Part shown: piece by piece, positions 17,925 through 27,495 of the stretch
How the letters are laid out: the number at the start of each line of letters is the position of its first letter
How positions within the stretch are numbered: position 1 is the stretch's first letter
NCBI RefSeq assembly: GCF_000936425.1
Contig: NZ_AVFK01000003.1
Location: 1-64,000, forward strand
Source: Skermanella aerolata KACC 11604
Lineage (GTDB): Bacteria > Pseudomonadota > Alphaproteobacteria > Azospirillales > Azospirillaceae
Reading direction: 5' to 3'
DNA length: 64,000 nucleotides
Program-made: the position numbers and the translations under genes
The notes under the pieces: generated by a model
What the model saw: only the letters and a program-made list of their open reading frames with translations
The model's database searches: none
Told to the model about the DNA's origin: nothing

Positions 17925-19010
17925 ATGGTTGAACGCCTGACCATGCCGATCCAGACGCTTTATGCCGAACTGATCGACAGGTGCGAGATCGCGGCTTTCG
18001 ATGCCGACTTTCCGCCTAATGGCGGCTTCTACAAAACATCGATCAAGGGGCGCGACTACTGGTACTTCCGCGAAAGTCCCGATAGCAGCGGACATCGTCG
18101 GCAGAAATATGCCGGACCCGATGGTCCGGATATACGCGAGCGTATCGCAAAGCATGGAAAAACAAAGAGTGCCTACAAGGAACGCCGACAGTTGATCGCC
18201 GCGCTGCGGAGATCGGGGATCGCCGTTCCACCCGATGAGACGGGTGAAATCCTGGAAGCCTTATCCCGTGCCGGCGTGTTCCGGCTGCCCGCTTGTCTTG
18301 TCGGAACCGTCGCATTTCAAACATTCGGCGGACTGCTCGGCGTCAAGCTACCGGGAGCGATCGTTCAGACCGGAGATATAGATATTGCTCAATTCAGGTC
18401 GATATCGGTGGCGATCGCTGACGATGATCAGACCGAGCCGCTGCTCGACATCCTCCGCGGTATCGACTCCAGCTTCCAGCCTGTTCCCTACGCCACGGAT
18501 GCCTGCCTGCACATGGCTAACAGGAACGACATCGAGTATCGCGTAGAAGTATTGACCCCGAACAGGGGGCCTGATCTGGAAGCGCCCGTCGACTTACCGG
18601 CACTCCAGGCGCAGGCTCAGCCGCTTCGCTTCCTTGACTTCCTGATCTATGACGCGATACCAGCCGCCGTGCTTCATGGCGGCGGCGTCCTGGTCAATGT
18701 CCCCAGACCTGAACGATATGCCCTTCACAAACTGATCGTCAGTCAGCGTCGCCGGGAAGACGCTGCGAAAATCGATAAGGATCTGCTACAGGCGGAAGTC
18801 CTGCTCGATGTGCTGGCTGACCGCCGCAAGGCGGATCTGCGCGATGCTTGGGAGGAACTGTGCGGCCGTGGACCGAAGTGGCGGTTTCTGGCAGCAAACG
18901 GAATGGCCGCAATCGACGAGGAAATCCGGAAGAAGGTCGTCAGGGTCATTCAAGACGATCTGTCGGCTGAGAAGCCGGAGGACGGACCGGCGGGCAGCTC
19001 CGCAACTTGA
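17925..19010 (+). CDS. GSU2403-like nucleotidyltransferase-fold protein
   Basis: A 361-residue protein (a second in-frame ATG at 17943 is possible). The middle carries a nucleotidyltransferase signature: CLVGTVAFQTFGGLLGV, then TGDIDIAQ with Asp151 and Asp153 as the metal pair. The N-terminal segment FYKTSIKGRDYWYFRES and helical RRQLIAALRRSGI are typical of the GSU2403 family as I recall it. The C-terminus is helical and charged (RRREDAAKIDKDLLQAEVLLDVLADRR). The family has no established function; other minimal nucleotidyltransferases act in antibiotic modification or toxin-antitoxin systems. The gene stands alone, driven from a promoter flanked by twin 33-bp palindromes, which suggests tight control. 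Confidence 0.75.
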   Translation: MVERLTMPIQTLYAELIDRCEIAAFDADFPPNGGFYKTSIKGRDYWYFRESPDSSGHRRQKYAGPDGPDIRERIAKHGKTKSAYKERRQLIAALRRSGIAVPPDETGEILEALSRAGVFRLPACLVGTVAFQTFGGLLGVKLPGAIVQTGDIDIAQFRSISVAIADDDQTEPLLDILRGIDSSFQPVPYATDACLHMANRNDIEYRVEVLTPNRGPDLEAPVDLPALQAQAQPLRFLDFLIYDAIPAAVLHGGGVLVNVPRPERYALHKLIVSQRRREDAAKIDKDLLQAEVLLDVLADRRKADLRDAWEELCGRGPKWRFLAANGMAAIDEEIRKKVVRVIQDDLSAEKPEDGPAGSSAT

Positions 19011-19092
19011 GACCGTAAGCCGCCGGCCCTTGTCCCTCCGCGCTGCCGTTCAAGCGACCAATCGGATTCTCTCGACGTTGGCTCCGGACTCA

Positions 19093-20037
19093 TCAGCTCC
19101 GGTAATGACCGTCACGCGCATCACCGGCCATCCGGCGTCCCGGCTTGACGATGGCAGCCGTAGTCAGCAGGGCGACCAGCGCCAAGCTGGTCCCCATGAA
19201 CACCAGCGAGCCAGACGACGCCTGCCGCGATGACGCTTGGCGTCGGGCTGCCTTCGGCTCGCTCATCCTGCGATGGACCTGCGCCAGCATCGGGTCGGAC
19301 ATCAGGTTGGTGGCGGCGGCCTGGATCTTGGTCTTTAGGCTCTCGGCGATCACGTGATGCCGGTCCGCCATCAGCGCTTCGAAGCCCTGGCGCGCGACTT
19401 CGGCGGGATCGTCCTTCGCGCCGTCTCCGACCGGCGTCCCGTCCATGCCGGCCCGGTGGAAGAAGTCGGTGTCGGTCGGGCCGGGAAGCAGCGCCGTGAC
19501 GACGATCCCCTTGGGCGCCATTTCGTTCCGCAGCGCCTCGGCGAACGACCTTATGAACATCTTCGATGCCGAATAGACGGCTTCGAACGGTCCCGGCATC
19601 AGCGCCGAGATCGACGATGTGAACAGGATCCTGCCGCTGCCGCGCGCGACCATATCGCGGACGATCAGCTTTGTTAGGTGTACCTGGCTGCGGACGTCGA
19701 GGTCGATCAGACGCAACTCGGCATCGAGATCGGTCTGGCTGAAGTCGCCGCCGCCGACGCCGACTCCGGCATTGGCGCAGAACGCATCGACCGGGCGGCC
19801 TATCTCCCGGACACGCTCGTAGAACCGCTCGACGCCGTCCGACTGCGCCAGATCGGCCGGAGCCGTCCAGACCTCCCGGCCGGTTTCCCGCCGGAGCAGG
19901 GCCGCGGCGCCTTCGAGCTTCGGAGAATCCTGGCCGCCGATCACAAGGTCGTAACCGTGGCGGCCGAACCGCCGAGCCAGTTCCAGGCCGATGCCACTCG
20001 AGCCGCCGGTAATCACGGCAAGCCGCTGCGTGTTCAT
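19093..20037 (-). CDS. SDR oxidoreductase with C-terminal membrane anchor
   Basis: A 314-residue short-chain dehydrogenase with cofactor motif TGGSSGIG, CANAG in place of NNAG, catalytic Ser in FTSSISALMPG and YSASK. After the catalytic domain (to about residue 255) comes a Ser/Arg/Gln linker and a hydrophobic stretch, GSLVFMGTSLALVALLTTA, followed by basic residues, predicting one membrane anchor with the enzyme in the cytoplasm. Substrate unknown. It is convergent with the nucleotidyltransferase gene and divergent from the small ORF at 20183. Confidence 0.85.
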   Translation of the reverse strand: MNTQRLAVITGGSSGIGLELARRFGRHGYDLVIGGQDSPKLEGAAALLRRETGREVWTAPADLAQSDGVERFYERVREIGRPVDAFCANAGVGVGGGDFSQTDLDAELRLIDLDVRSQVHLTKLIVRDMVARGSGRILFTSSISALMPGPFEAVYSASKMFIRSFAEALRNEMAPKGIVVTALLPGPTDTDFFHRAGMDGTPVGDGAKDDPAEVARQGFEALMADRHHVIAESLKTKIQAAATNLMSDPMLAQVHRRMSEPKAARRQASSRQASSGSLVFMGTSLALVALLTTAAIVKPGRRMAGDARDGHYRS

Positions 20038-20182
20038 TCTTAATCTCCCACGACGTATTCGATCAAACGGACGAATGACGGCGTCAACAGGTCAAGGGCG
20101 GCGGTGTTTCAAAGAATTGACGTCACCGGCGATAGAGTGTCAGATAGCGGAGAAATCACTAGGCCGATGTGGGAACAAAGCC

Positions 20183-20398
20183 ATGCTGACCATGAGTGAT
20201 GTAACGCGCCGAACCTATGAACAGAGACTCGACAAACTGCAAGCTATCGCCGCACGTTTGTCAGGTGAACTGGTGATGGCGAGCGGTCACGACCCCAAGG
20301 CGGCGGAACGCCTTCATCGCAACCTTGAAGCCGTCGAGACGGAGATTGAGCTTTTGCTTGAAGCTCTCGGCGTTACCGACGAGATCGAACCCCAGTAG
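20183..20398 (+). CDS. Small helical hypothetical protein
   Basis: A 71-residue ORF starting at ATG 20183, with GGGAA about 9 bases upstream; ATG at 20192 is an alternative. The sequence is all-helical and heptad-like (YEQRLDKLQAIAARLSGELV, LHRNLEAVETEIELLLEALG), suggesting a short coiled coil. No family is recognised. It lies between an SDR gene and the nucleobase permease, 174 bases from the latter. It is plausible but could be non-coding. Confidence 0.45.
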   Translation: MLTMSDVTRRTYEQRLDKLQAIAARLSGELVMASGHDPKAAERLHRNLEAVETEIELLLEALGVTDEIEPQ

Positions 20399-20572
20399 AC
20401 CGCGGCACGTCCTCCGCGATCCCCGCTCACCCGACCCTTCCGAATTATTTGAAAGTGTTGCGGTACTCGGTGGCTTCCCCCACCGGGACACCCCGCCTAA
20501 CACTTGTTCCGGACGCGGAACGACAGAAACCCGCGCCGAAAAACAATAAATCCTTCGGGAGAGGAACGTCAT

Positions 20573-21982
20573 ATGTCGGATCGGTCGGCACGACGAGAGC
20601 GCGGAACGGGTCGGATCGCCGATCCGGCCCAAAACCATTCGGCTATCCATCCAGTGGACGCCATGCTGCCTCCATGGCAGATGTTTACCGTCGCCCTTCA
20701 GCATGTGCTCGTCATGTATGCGGGTGCGATCGCGGTGCCGCTGATCATCGGCGCGGCCCTCAAGCTTCCCAAGGACCAGATCGCCTTCCTGATCAGCGCC
20801 GATCTGTTCGCCGTGGGCATCGCGACGCTGATCCAAAGCGTCGGCGTCTGGAAGTTCGGCATCCGCCTGCCGGTCATGATGGGCGTGACCTTCGCCGCCG
20901 TCGGCCCGATGGTCGCCATGGCCAATGCCGGAACGGGTCTGCCGACCATCCTGGGGGCCGTCATGGCGTCCGGCCTGTTCACGGTGCTGGTGGCGCCGTT
21001 CTTCAGCAGGATGCTGCGCTTCTTTCCGCCCGTCGTCACCGGCACGATCATTACCGCCATCGGCATCACGCTGTTGCAGGTCGGGATCAACTGGGCCGGA
21101 GGGGGCAGGGGAGTGGCCGACTTCGGAGCGCCTCGCTACCTGACCGTCGCTTTCCTCGTGCTGGTCTCGATCGTGCTCATCAACCGGTTCTTCAAAGGCT
21201 TCTGGTCCAACGTCTCGGTTCTGCTCGGGCTGATCATCGGGTTCGCGGTGGCCCTGCCCGCCGGGATGGTCAACATTTCCGGACTGTCCGATGCTCCTTG
21301 GTTCGCGGTCGTCTATCCCTTCGCCTTCGGCCCTCCCGTGTTCGAGATCGGACCGATCCTCTCGCTCTGCCTCGTCATGCTGGTCGTGATGGTCGAATCC
21401 ACCGGCATGTTCCTGGCGCTCGGCGAACTGACCGACCGCCCGGTCGGCGAGACGGACCTGACGCGCGGCCTTCGCACCGACGGCATCGGCACGCTGATCG
21501 GCGGCATCTTCAACACCTTCCCGCACACATCGATCTCCCAGAACGTCGGTCTGGTCGGGATGACCGGCGTCCGCAGCAGATGGGTGGTCGCGGTGGCGGG
21601 CGTCATCCTGCTGGCGCTGGGACTGCTGCCCAAACTGGCGACGATCGTGGCGTCCATTCCCGTGGCCGTGCTCGGCGGGGCCGGGATCGCCATGTTCGGC
21701 ATGGTCGCCGCGACCGGCATCAAGATCCTGGGCAAGGTGAACTTCGAGAACCGCAACAACCTGCTGATCGTCGCCATCAGCCTGGGCGTCAGCATGATCC
21801 CGCTGGTGGCACCCACTTTCTTCGACCAGTTCCCGCATTGGACGGCGCCCCTGACCCACAGCGGCATAACGCTGGGCGCGCTCTGCGCGGTCCTGCTGAA
21901 CGCCGTCCTGAACGCCCGCCCCTCGACCGGTGAAAAGACGATTGAGGACGCGGCGCTGGAACACTGGCCGGCTAGTCACTGA
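20573..21982 (+). CDS. NCS2-family nucleobase (xanthine/uracil/urate) permease
   Basis: The ATG at 20573 follows GGGAGAGG; open frame upstream of it lacks a start signal. The 469-residue inner-membrane protein has 12-14 hydrophobic segments. NCS2 marks include GIRLPVMMGVTFAAVGPMVA in the substrate region and the signature TSISQNVGLVGMTGVRSRWV. It imports a purine or pyrimidine base with protons; similarity looks closer to xanthine/uric-acid carriers than to UraA, but the base cannot be fixed. No purine-catabolic genes are adjacent. Confidence 0.9.
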   Translation: MSDRSARRERGTGRIADPAQNHSAIHPVDAMLPPWQMFTVALQHVLVMYAGAIAVPLIIGAALKLPKDQIAFLISADLFAVGIATLIQSVGVWKFGIRLPVMMGVTFAAVGPMVAMANAGTGLPTILGAVMASGLFTVLVAPFFSRMLRFFPPVVTGTIITAIGITLLQVGINWAGGGRGVADFGAPRYLTVAFLVLVSIVLINRFFKGFWSNVSVLLGLIIGFAVALPAGMVNISGLSDAPWFAVVYPFAFGPPVFEIGPILSLCLVMLVVMVESTGMFLALGELTDRPVGETDLTRGLRTDGIGTLIGGIFNTFPHTSISQNVGLVGMTGVRSRWVVAVAGVILLALGLLPKLATIVASIPVAVLGGAGIAMFGMVAATGIKILGKVNFENRNNLLIVAISLGVSMIPLVAPTFFDQFPHWTAPLTHSGITLGALCAVLLNAVLNARPSTGEKTIEDAALEHWPASH

Positions 21983-22012
21983 AGCGGCGTCCCGGTGCCG
22001 GCAACGCCGCTT
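21982..22012. terminator. Bidirectional hairpin terminator
   Basis: AAGCGGCGT and ACGCCGCTT pair as a 9-bp stem beginning on the last base of the permease stop, with an inner CCGG/CCGG pairing in the 13-base loop. It separates convergent genes (permease and enolase-superfamily gene). No T-tract is present. Confidence 0.55.
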
Positions 22013-22034
22013 GGCAGTCTTCAAACCAGTTTCT

Positions 22035-23153
22035 TCAAGCCAGGCTCTTCCCGAAGGTTTGAAGACTGTCGGCGAGCAGCGTGGTGCCGGCGCCGGGATG
22101 CTGGGGCAGACGGTAGATGCCTCCTTCGACATGGATGGGCTCTTCGAAGTGGTCCTTGATCCAGGGGATGTATTCGAGAATGCCCGAGGCCGGGTGCCAG
22201 TAGCTGAGATGAACATGGACCTGACTCATCTCGCCCGCATGGGGGGCTACGGGCAGCCGGTTGGCCAAGGCGAGGTCGGCGACCTGGATATACTCGGTGA
22301 TGCCGCCCAGCCGGGTCACGTCGGGCTGGACATAGGCCACGGCCTCCGCGTCGATGAAGCTGCGGAAAGCGTCCACCGTGTAGAGCTGTTCGCCCAGTGC
22401 TATCGGGATTTCGGTCGACCGCGCCAGTTGGGCATGACTGGAAACGTCGTCGTACCAGGTCGGCTCCTCGAACCAGAAGAGGTCGAGATCCTTCGCCCCG
22501 GCACAGAACCGCCGGCAGGTCGGAAGGTCCCATTTGCCGTTTCCGTCCACGGCGATGCGGATATCCGACCCGATCCGCTGCCGAACCGCCTCCAGCCGCT
22601 TGATGTCGGTAGCGGGATTTTCGTGGCCGACCTTGATCTTGATGCGGGTGAAGCCGTCCTCTTCCGTGGCCCGCCGCGTCAGGTCGAGCATGGTATCGAG
22701 ATCGAAGGACAGCCACCCGATATCGGTGTTGTAGCCTTCCAGCTTGTCCGTCCTCGCCCCGCCCAGATAGCTCCAGAGCGGCACGCCGGCCGCCTTGGCG
22801 GCGATGTCCCACAGGGCGACATCGACGGCGGCCAGCGCCAACTGCGTGATGCCGGAGCGGCCGACCCACTGAAGCGCCGGACTGCGCGCCAGCTTGTTCC
22901 ACAACCGCGTCCTGTCGTTCGCATCCTCCCCGATCAGCAACGGCGCGTAGCAGGTGCTGATGCAGGACGTGATCAGGCGGTCCGACGGCAGGTGCGCATG
23001 GGTCCCGGTGAACCCGTAGCCCGTCAGTCCGTCGCTGGTCACGATGCGGGTCCCGACGACACCCCAATGGGTGATGCTGTGGGTGGAGTCGGAAATCGAA
23101 CTAGCCGTCAGCGGCAGATGGACGATGAACGGTTCGATTGCGGTGATCTTCAT
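22035..23153 (-). CDS. Enolase-superfamily sugar-acid dehydratase-like protein
   Basis: A 372-residue second enolase-superfamily enzyme, not closely alike to the one at 16137. Lys-x-Lys in RIKIKVG, metal ligands Asp in [10 protein letters not shown], Glu in FWFEEPTW and Glu in IALGEQLY, and a catalytic His in [13 protein letters not shown] are visible. It likely dehydrates or isomerises a hydroxy-acid. It is the last gene of a leftward series (LacI regulator, TRAP transporter, acyl-CoA enzymes), 173 bases below the lacI-type gene. Its place in that pathway is unclear. Confidence 0.86.
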   Translation of the reverse strand: MKITAIEPFIVHLPLTASSISDSTHSITHWGVVGTRIVTSDGLTGYGFTGTHAHLPSDRLITSCISTCYAPLLIGEDANDRTRLWNKLARSPALQWVGRSGITQLALAAVDVALWDIAAKAAGVPLWSYLGGARTDKLEGYNTDIGWLSFDLDTMLDLTRRATEEDGFTRIKIKVGHENPATDIKRLEAVRQRIGSDIRIAVDGNGKWDLPTCRRFCAGAKDLDLFWFEEPTWYDDVSSHAQLARSTEIPIALGEQLYTVDAFRSFIDAEAVAYVQPDVTRLGGITEYIQVADLALANRLPVAPHAGEMSQVHVHLSYWHPASGILEYIPWIKDHFEEPIHVEGGIYRLPQHPGAGTTLLADSLQTFGKSLA

Positions 23154-23326
23154 GCGGTCACGTTCCTCCTTGCGATGGCTACTTGACCGTAGCTCTGGGC
23201 TTGGTCACTTCGTTCTACACGTAGCATGACAACGTGCTGAGGCAGAGGATTGCACCGGAACGGCACTTTGATTCGGTCAGGGCCAAGACCCGCGACCGGA
23301 CGGCGCCTCTCTTCCACGAGAAACGT

Positions 23327-24418
23327 CTATGGCCGATCTGAACGTCTTTCAGGCGGCCGCCCGCACGATCCCCGGATGACCAGTTCGGTCGGCAGCATCA
23401 TCTGACGTCCCGGACCACTGTGACGGCCACCGATCCGGTCCAGCAGAAGCTCGGCCGAGGCCTTGCCCCAGGCCTGGATATCCCAGCGGATCGCCGTCGT
23501 CGGCGGCGACGTCAGCAGCGCCAGATCGGAATCGCAGCCGGCGACGATCGACAGGTCGTCGGGAATCCGCAAGCCGCGCAGCGACACCGCCTTGAGCACG
23601 CCGACCAGCAGCGACATGCCGCCGGCGATGATCGCGGTCGGCCGGTCCGTGCCGTCCAGCATGAAGGACGTGGTGCGGAAGCACTGCTCGGCGACGAAGC
23701 TTTCGGTCTGGAGCATGCGCTCGTCGAAGGGGATACCGTTGGCCGCCAGGCCTTCCCTGTAGCCTTCGATCCGCTCACGCGAGGGGCGCATATGCGGCTT
23801 GCCGGTCAGCAGGGCGATCCTGGTATGGCCGAACGATGCCAAGTGATCGACCGCCGCCCGGATGCCGCGGCGGTGGTCGATGACGACGCTGTCCGCCAAA
23901 TTCCCGGCCTCGCGGTCGATCAGCACCACGGGTGCGTTGACGCGGGCGATGGCGTCCTCCAGCTCCGGCACCGCCTCGGCACTCTTGGTCAGCAGCAGCC
24001 CGTCGATCCGGCGTTTTGCGAATACCTTGAGCAGGTCGGCTTCATGGCGCGGATCGTCGCCGGTGTTGGTCAGGATCAGGGTATAGCCGGCGTCGCGGAT
24101 GATCCGCTCGGCCGACCAGACGAAGGACGCGAATTCCGGGATGGAGATGTCGCGGATAGCACAAGCGATCGTCCGCGACGACCGCGTGCGCATCGCCTGC
24201 GCCGCCGGGTTGGGTTCGTAGCCCAGCCGGTCAATCGCCTTGCGGACCCGCTGGCGCAGGTCCTCGCTGACCGAGTGGTGGTTGTGCATCACGCGGGAAA
24301 CGGTGGCGATTCCGACGCCGGCCTCCCGCGCGATCTGCTTGATCGTGACGTTAGCCGGAACCTCCGGACCGCCGGGGTCCGGATGGGGGGTGCGGATCGG
24401 TCTGGGCGCCACGTTCAT
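23327..24418 (-). CDS. LacI-family transcriptional regulator
   Basis: A 363-residue repressor with the LacI HTH at residues about 24-70 (VTIKQIAREAGVGIATVSRV, hinge RLGYEPNPAAQAMRTRSSRT) and a periplasmic-binding-protein-like effector domain (VLIDREAGN, LPTELVIRGSCGRP). A Pro-rich extension of about 22 residues precedes the HTH. It lies between the TRAP genes and the enolase-superfamily gene on the same strand and probably senses the substrate of the cluster. A matching operator, GAAAACGTTTCC, is found at 33118 in the divergent promoter region. Confidence 0.9.
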   Translation of the reverse strand: MNVAPRPIRTPHPDPGGPEVPANVTIKQIAREAGVGIATVSRVMHNHHSVSEDLRQRVRKAIDRLGYEPNPAAQAMRTRSSRTIACAIRDISIPEFASFVWSAERIIRDAGYTLILTNTGDDPRHEADLLKVFAKRRIDGLLLTKSAEAVPELEDAIARVNAPVVLIDREAGNLADSVVIDHRRGIRAAVDHLASFGHTRIALLTGKPHMRPSRERIEGYREGLAANGIPFDERMLQTESFVAEQCFRTTSFMLDGTDRPTAIIAGGMSLLVGVLKAVSLRGLRIPDDLSIVAGCDSDLALLTSPPTTAIRWDIQAWGKASAELLLDRIGGRHSGPGRQMMLPTELVIRGSCGRPPERRSDRP

Positions 24419-24490
24419 GGAGTTCCCCGGAGGTCACGAAGTTTCCAAACCATAGCGCAAATCATCCGGTAATCGCCCGCACCCATTTTC

Positions 24491-25759
24491 CTATCCCAGC
24501 AAAAGGTTCGGCAGCCACAGCGAAAGCTGCGGGAATGCCATGATAATGATCAACAGGATCAGGAGCAGGATGGCAAAGGGCGTGATGCCCCGGATCACTT
24601 CGGTCAGCGGCGCCTTGGTGATCGACGCCAGGATGAACAGGTTCAATCCGACCGGCGGCGTCAGGAGCGCCAGTTCCATGTTGATCACGATGATCATGCC
24701 GAAATGGATCGGATCGATGCCGAAGGTGTCGAGCATCGGCAGCAGCACCGGCAAGGCTATCAGCAGCACCGAGAAGACTTCCAGGAACATGCCGAGCGCG
24801 AACAGCAGCAGGTTCACCAGCACCAGGAAATGCCAGGGTTGCAGGTCCCATGCCCGCATCTGGCTGGCGACGGCCGCCGCCATGCCGCTTTCGGTGACGT
24901 AATGGCCGAACGCCAGGGCCATCACGATGATGATCATGATAGCCGCGGAGTTGCGGGCCGCCTGGGCCAGCAAGGGCAGGATGTCCGACGGCCCGATCCG
25001 CTTGTAGAACCCCATGCTGATGACCAGCGCCGCCACGGCGGACAGGGCCGCCGCCTCGGTGACGGTGGTCAGGCCGCCATAGATGCCGCCGAGCACGATC
25101 GCCGGCATTGCGAAAGCGGGCAGCGCCCCGAGGTTCTTGCGCCGGAACTCCGCGCCGGAGATCGGCTCCGGCCTCGGATACCCCTTGCGGTGGCTGTAAT
25201 ACAGCACCCAGGCTCCGATCAACGCCGCCTGGAGAAGCCCTGGTACGACGCCGGCGAGGAACAGGCGGGGGACGGATTCATCCGCCAGCACGCCGTAGAC
25301 CACCATGGCGAGGCTGGGCGGAATCAGGATGCCCAGCGTGCCCGAGGCGCCGACGACACCGGCCGCGAAATGCCGGTCGTAGTTGAGCTTCAGCATGCTC
25401 GGCACCAGGATCGTGCCCATCGCCAGGGCCGTTGCGACGCTGGACCCGCACATCGCCGCGAAGATCGTGCAGGCCAGGACGCAGACGATCCCAAGGCCGC
25501 CCCTGACCCTACCGACCCAGGTCGAGGTGGCGTCGATCAGCGCGGATGCGATGCCGCCGCGCTCCATGAAGACCGCCGCCGCCACGAAGAAGGGGACAGC
25601 CAGCAGGGTCTGTGAATTCAGTTCGTCGACGATCTTCTGCGCCACGCTGACCATCGGCGTGCCGGTCATCGCAAGCAGGAAGAAGGCGGTGACGCCGAGC
25701 ACCAGGTAGATCGGGAAGCCCAGCACGAGCATCCCGCCGAACATCGCTATTCCGCCCAT
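24491..25759 (-). CDS. dctM: TRAP transporter large permease
   Basis: A 422-residue DctM-type protein with about 12 membrane segments. Family marks are CGSSVATALAMGTILVPSML near residue 110, GASGTLGILIPPSLAMVVYG, and the C-terminal LTPPVGLNLFILASITKAPL. It carries the solute across the inner membrane using the sodium or proton gradient. It follows the small permease gene by 12 bases. Confidence 0.93.
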   Translation of the reverse strand: MGGIAMFGGMLVLGFPIYLVLGVTAFFLLAMTGTPMVSVAQKIVDELNSQTLLAVPFFVAAAVFMERGGIASALIDATSTWVGRVRGGLGIVCVLACTIFAAMCGSSVATALAMGTILVPSMLKLNYDRHFAAGVVGASGTLGILIPPSLAMVVYGVLADESVPRLFLAGVVPGLLQAALIGAWVLYYSHRKGYPRPEPISGAEFRRKNLGALPAFAMPAIVLGGIYGGLTTVTEAAALSAVAALVISMGFYKRIGPSDILPLLAQAARNSAAIMIIIVMALAFGHYVTESGMAAAVASQMRAWDLQPWHFLVLVNLLLFALGMFLEVFSVLLIALPVLLPMLDTFGIDPIHFGMIIVINMELALLTPPVGLNLFILASITKAPLTEVIRGITPFAILLLILLIIIMAFPQLSLWLPNLLLG

Positions 25760-25771
25760 CGGGAGAACTCC

Positions 25772-26392
25772 TTATCGCTGGGCCATAGCGGTGCGAGAGC
25801 CTGTCAGCAGTCTCACCAGGACGATCAGGTGCCGGACGGCCATGGATGCGGCCGCGAGCGGCAGCGCCGCGTAATAGATCCACATCGGGAAGCGCAGGTT
25901 GGTCGGAGAAAGGTCGCCGAAGTCCCAGGCCTCGTAGGTCACCTGGCTGGCGAACCACGCGAGCACCAGGCAGAAGCCGATGCCGACGACGTGGCTGGCG
26001 ATCTCGCAGGCTCGCTGGACCCCCGGCGAGAGCGAGCCGACCACCAAGTCCGCCTTGACATGCTCGCCGCGCGATGTGATGCCGCCGCAGGCGAGCAGGA
26101 CCGCCCACATGACCATATAGACCGTCACTTCGTCGGTGATCTGCGGGGCGAACTGTGGGACCAGATAGCGCAGGACGATGGTGACGACGACCAGCAGCAG
26201 GGCCGAGCCCAGGATGACCCCGACGATCAGGCTTTCCAGCCTGTCGATCCAGTGGAAGAGGCCGGACGAAGCGCCGGAATGCCGGGATTCGGAGTTCCCG
26301 GCAGCCGTGCGGCTTTCCGCTTCTCCGCTGACCGGCGACACGGCGTCGTAGCGCGCCGCGTCCCGGCCGATCACATCATTTGACGATGCCAA
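25772..26392 (-). CDS. dctQ: TRAP transporter small permease
   Basis: A 206-residue DctQ-type protein with four membrane segments. VTDEVTVYMVMWAVLLACGG and SRGEHVKADLVVG are family-typical. The N-terminal 40 residues are polar and cytoplasmic, longer than usual. Its start overlaps the end of the binding-protein gene by 17 bases, indicating coupled translation. Confidence 0.92.
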   Translation of the reverse strand: MASSNDVIGRDAARYDAVSPVSGEAESRTAAGNSESRHSGASSGLFHWIDRLESLIVGVILGSALLLVVVTIVLRYLVPQFAPQITDEVTVYMVMWAVLLACGGITSRGEHVKADLVVGSLSPGVQRACEIASHVVGIGFCLVLAWFASQVTYEAWDFGDLSPTNLRFPMWIYYAALPLAAASMAVRHLIVLVRLLTGSRTAMAQR

Positions 26393-27410
26393 GGCGATCG
26401 ATCTCCTTCATGGCCAAATCCACCAGATCGGTGTCGATGTTCATGTCCTTGACGATGCCGTCCTGCGTTTCCAGCAGCTTCAGCCGCTTGTCGCGCAGGG
26501 CTTCCTTGCTGGCTGTCACGATCTTGACGCCGTTGGCCGCAACCTGCTCGCGGGCGTGCGTCTGGGCATCGGCCGCCATCTGCCGCGCCTTGGGTATCGT
26601 TTCCGCCCATGCTTCGGTCATCGCGGCCTGGAGATCCTTGTCTAGTCCCTTCCAGAACTTCTCCGAGACGAGTGGGACGTATTGGCCGAACCACTGGTTG
26701 TCTTCGAACGCATAGTGGATTCCGGACTCCCAAAGCTTGGCGCTGGCGATACTCTCATGCGTGGACGACACGGCATCGACCACGCCGGACGACAGCGCCA
26801 GCGGCACGTCCGGCCAGGGGATCAGGTTGGGTGTGCCGCCCAGGCCGGAGACGCGGTCGGCGTTGGATGTGCCGCCCGAGATGCGGATCTTGAGGCCAAC
26901 CAGATCCTCATGCGACTGGAGCGGCTTCGAGACGCTGTAGAAGTGCGAGAAACCCAGGTTCATCCACGGGCCGAGCACCTTGACCCGCATCCGCTCCTCG
27001 GTCCGCTCGTTGATCTTCTGGCCAAGCTCGCCGTCCATCAGCGTCAGCGTCGCCTGCTCGTCGATCCCGTAGAAGGCGGGCAGGGAGGTCATCGCCATAA
27101 CAGGCACGAGGCCGTCGAGAACCCAGGTTCCGGGAACCGCCATCTCGACGCTGCCTTGCCGCAGCGCTCGTCCGACGTCGCGGTCGCGGTAAAGCTGGGC
27201 GCTGGGATAGACCTCGATCTCCATCCGGTCGCCGACGCGCTGCTTAAGCGCCTCGACGAACAGGTCGACGCCCTTGTTGCGGACGTGAGAGGGATTGGTG
27301 TCGAGCGAGATGCGCAGCTTCTCCGCCGCATCCGCCGATCCGATCGCGGTCAGCGTCGCCAGAACGGCCACGGACAGCGTTCCAAGTAATCGCCTGCTCA
27401 AGAGACTCAT
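26376..27410 (-). CDS. dctP: TRAP transporter substrate-binding protein
   Basis: A 344-residue periplasmic DctP-type receptor with signal peptide (LLGTLSVAVLATLTAIGSADA). KIRISGGTSNADRVSGLGG contains the Arg that binds substrate carboxylates in this family, followed by WPDVPLALSSGVVDAVSSTH. GGGGAGG precedes the ATG. A carboxylate ligand fits the acyl-CoA genes upstream. Unlike most, the receptor comes first in the TRAP operon. Confidence 0.92.
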   Translation of the reverse strand: MSLLSRRLLGTLSVAVLATLTAIGSADAAEKLRISLDTNPSHVRNKGVDLFVEALKQRVGDRMEIEVYPSAQLYRDRDVGRALRQGSVEMAVPGTWVLDGLVPVMAMTSLPAFYGIDEQATLTLMDGELGQKINERTEERMRVKVLGPWMNLGFSHFYSVSKPLQSHEDLVGLKIRISGGTSNADRVSGLGGTPNLIPWPDVPLALSSGVVDAVSSTHESIASAKLWESGIHYAFEDNQWFGQYVPLVSEKFWKGLDKDLQAAMTEAWAETIPKARQMAADAQTHAREQVAANGVKIVTASKEALRDKRLKLLETQDGIVKDMNIDTDLVDLAMKEIDRLGIVK

Positions 27411-27495
27411 CGATTCCTCCCCTATTTCTTGATTAGACCTGTTTCTCGATCGTAAACGAGCGGCCGGGCGTTCTTGGCCTCTTGCCGCGGTCGCG

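Noticed and set aside
20261-22216. 651-residue minus-strand ORF
   Set aside because: Antisense to the NCS2 permease; composition rich in His, Asp, Gln and Arg with no domain.
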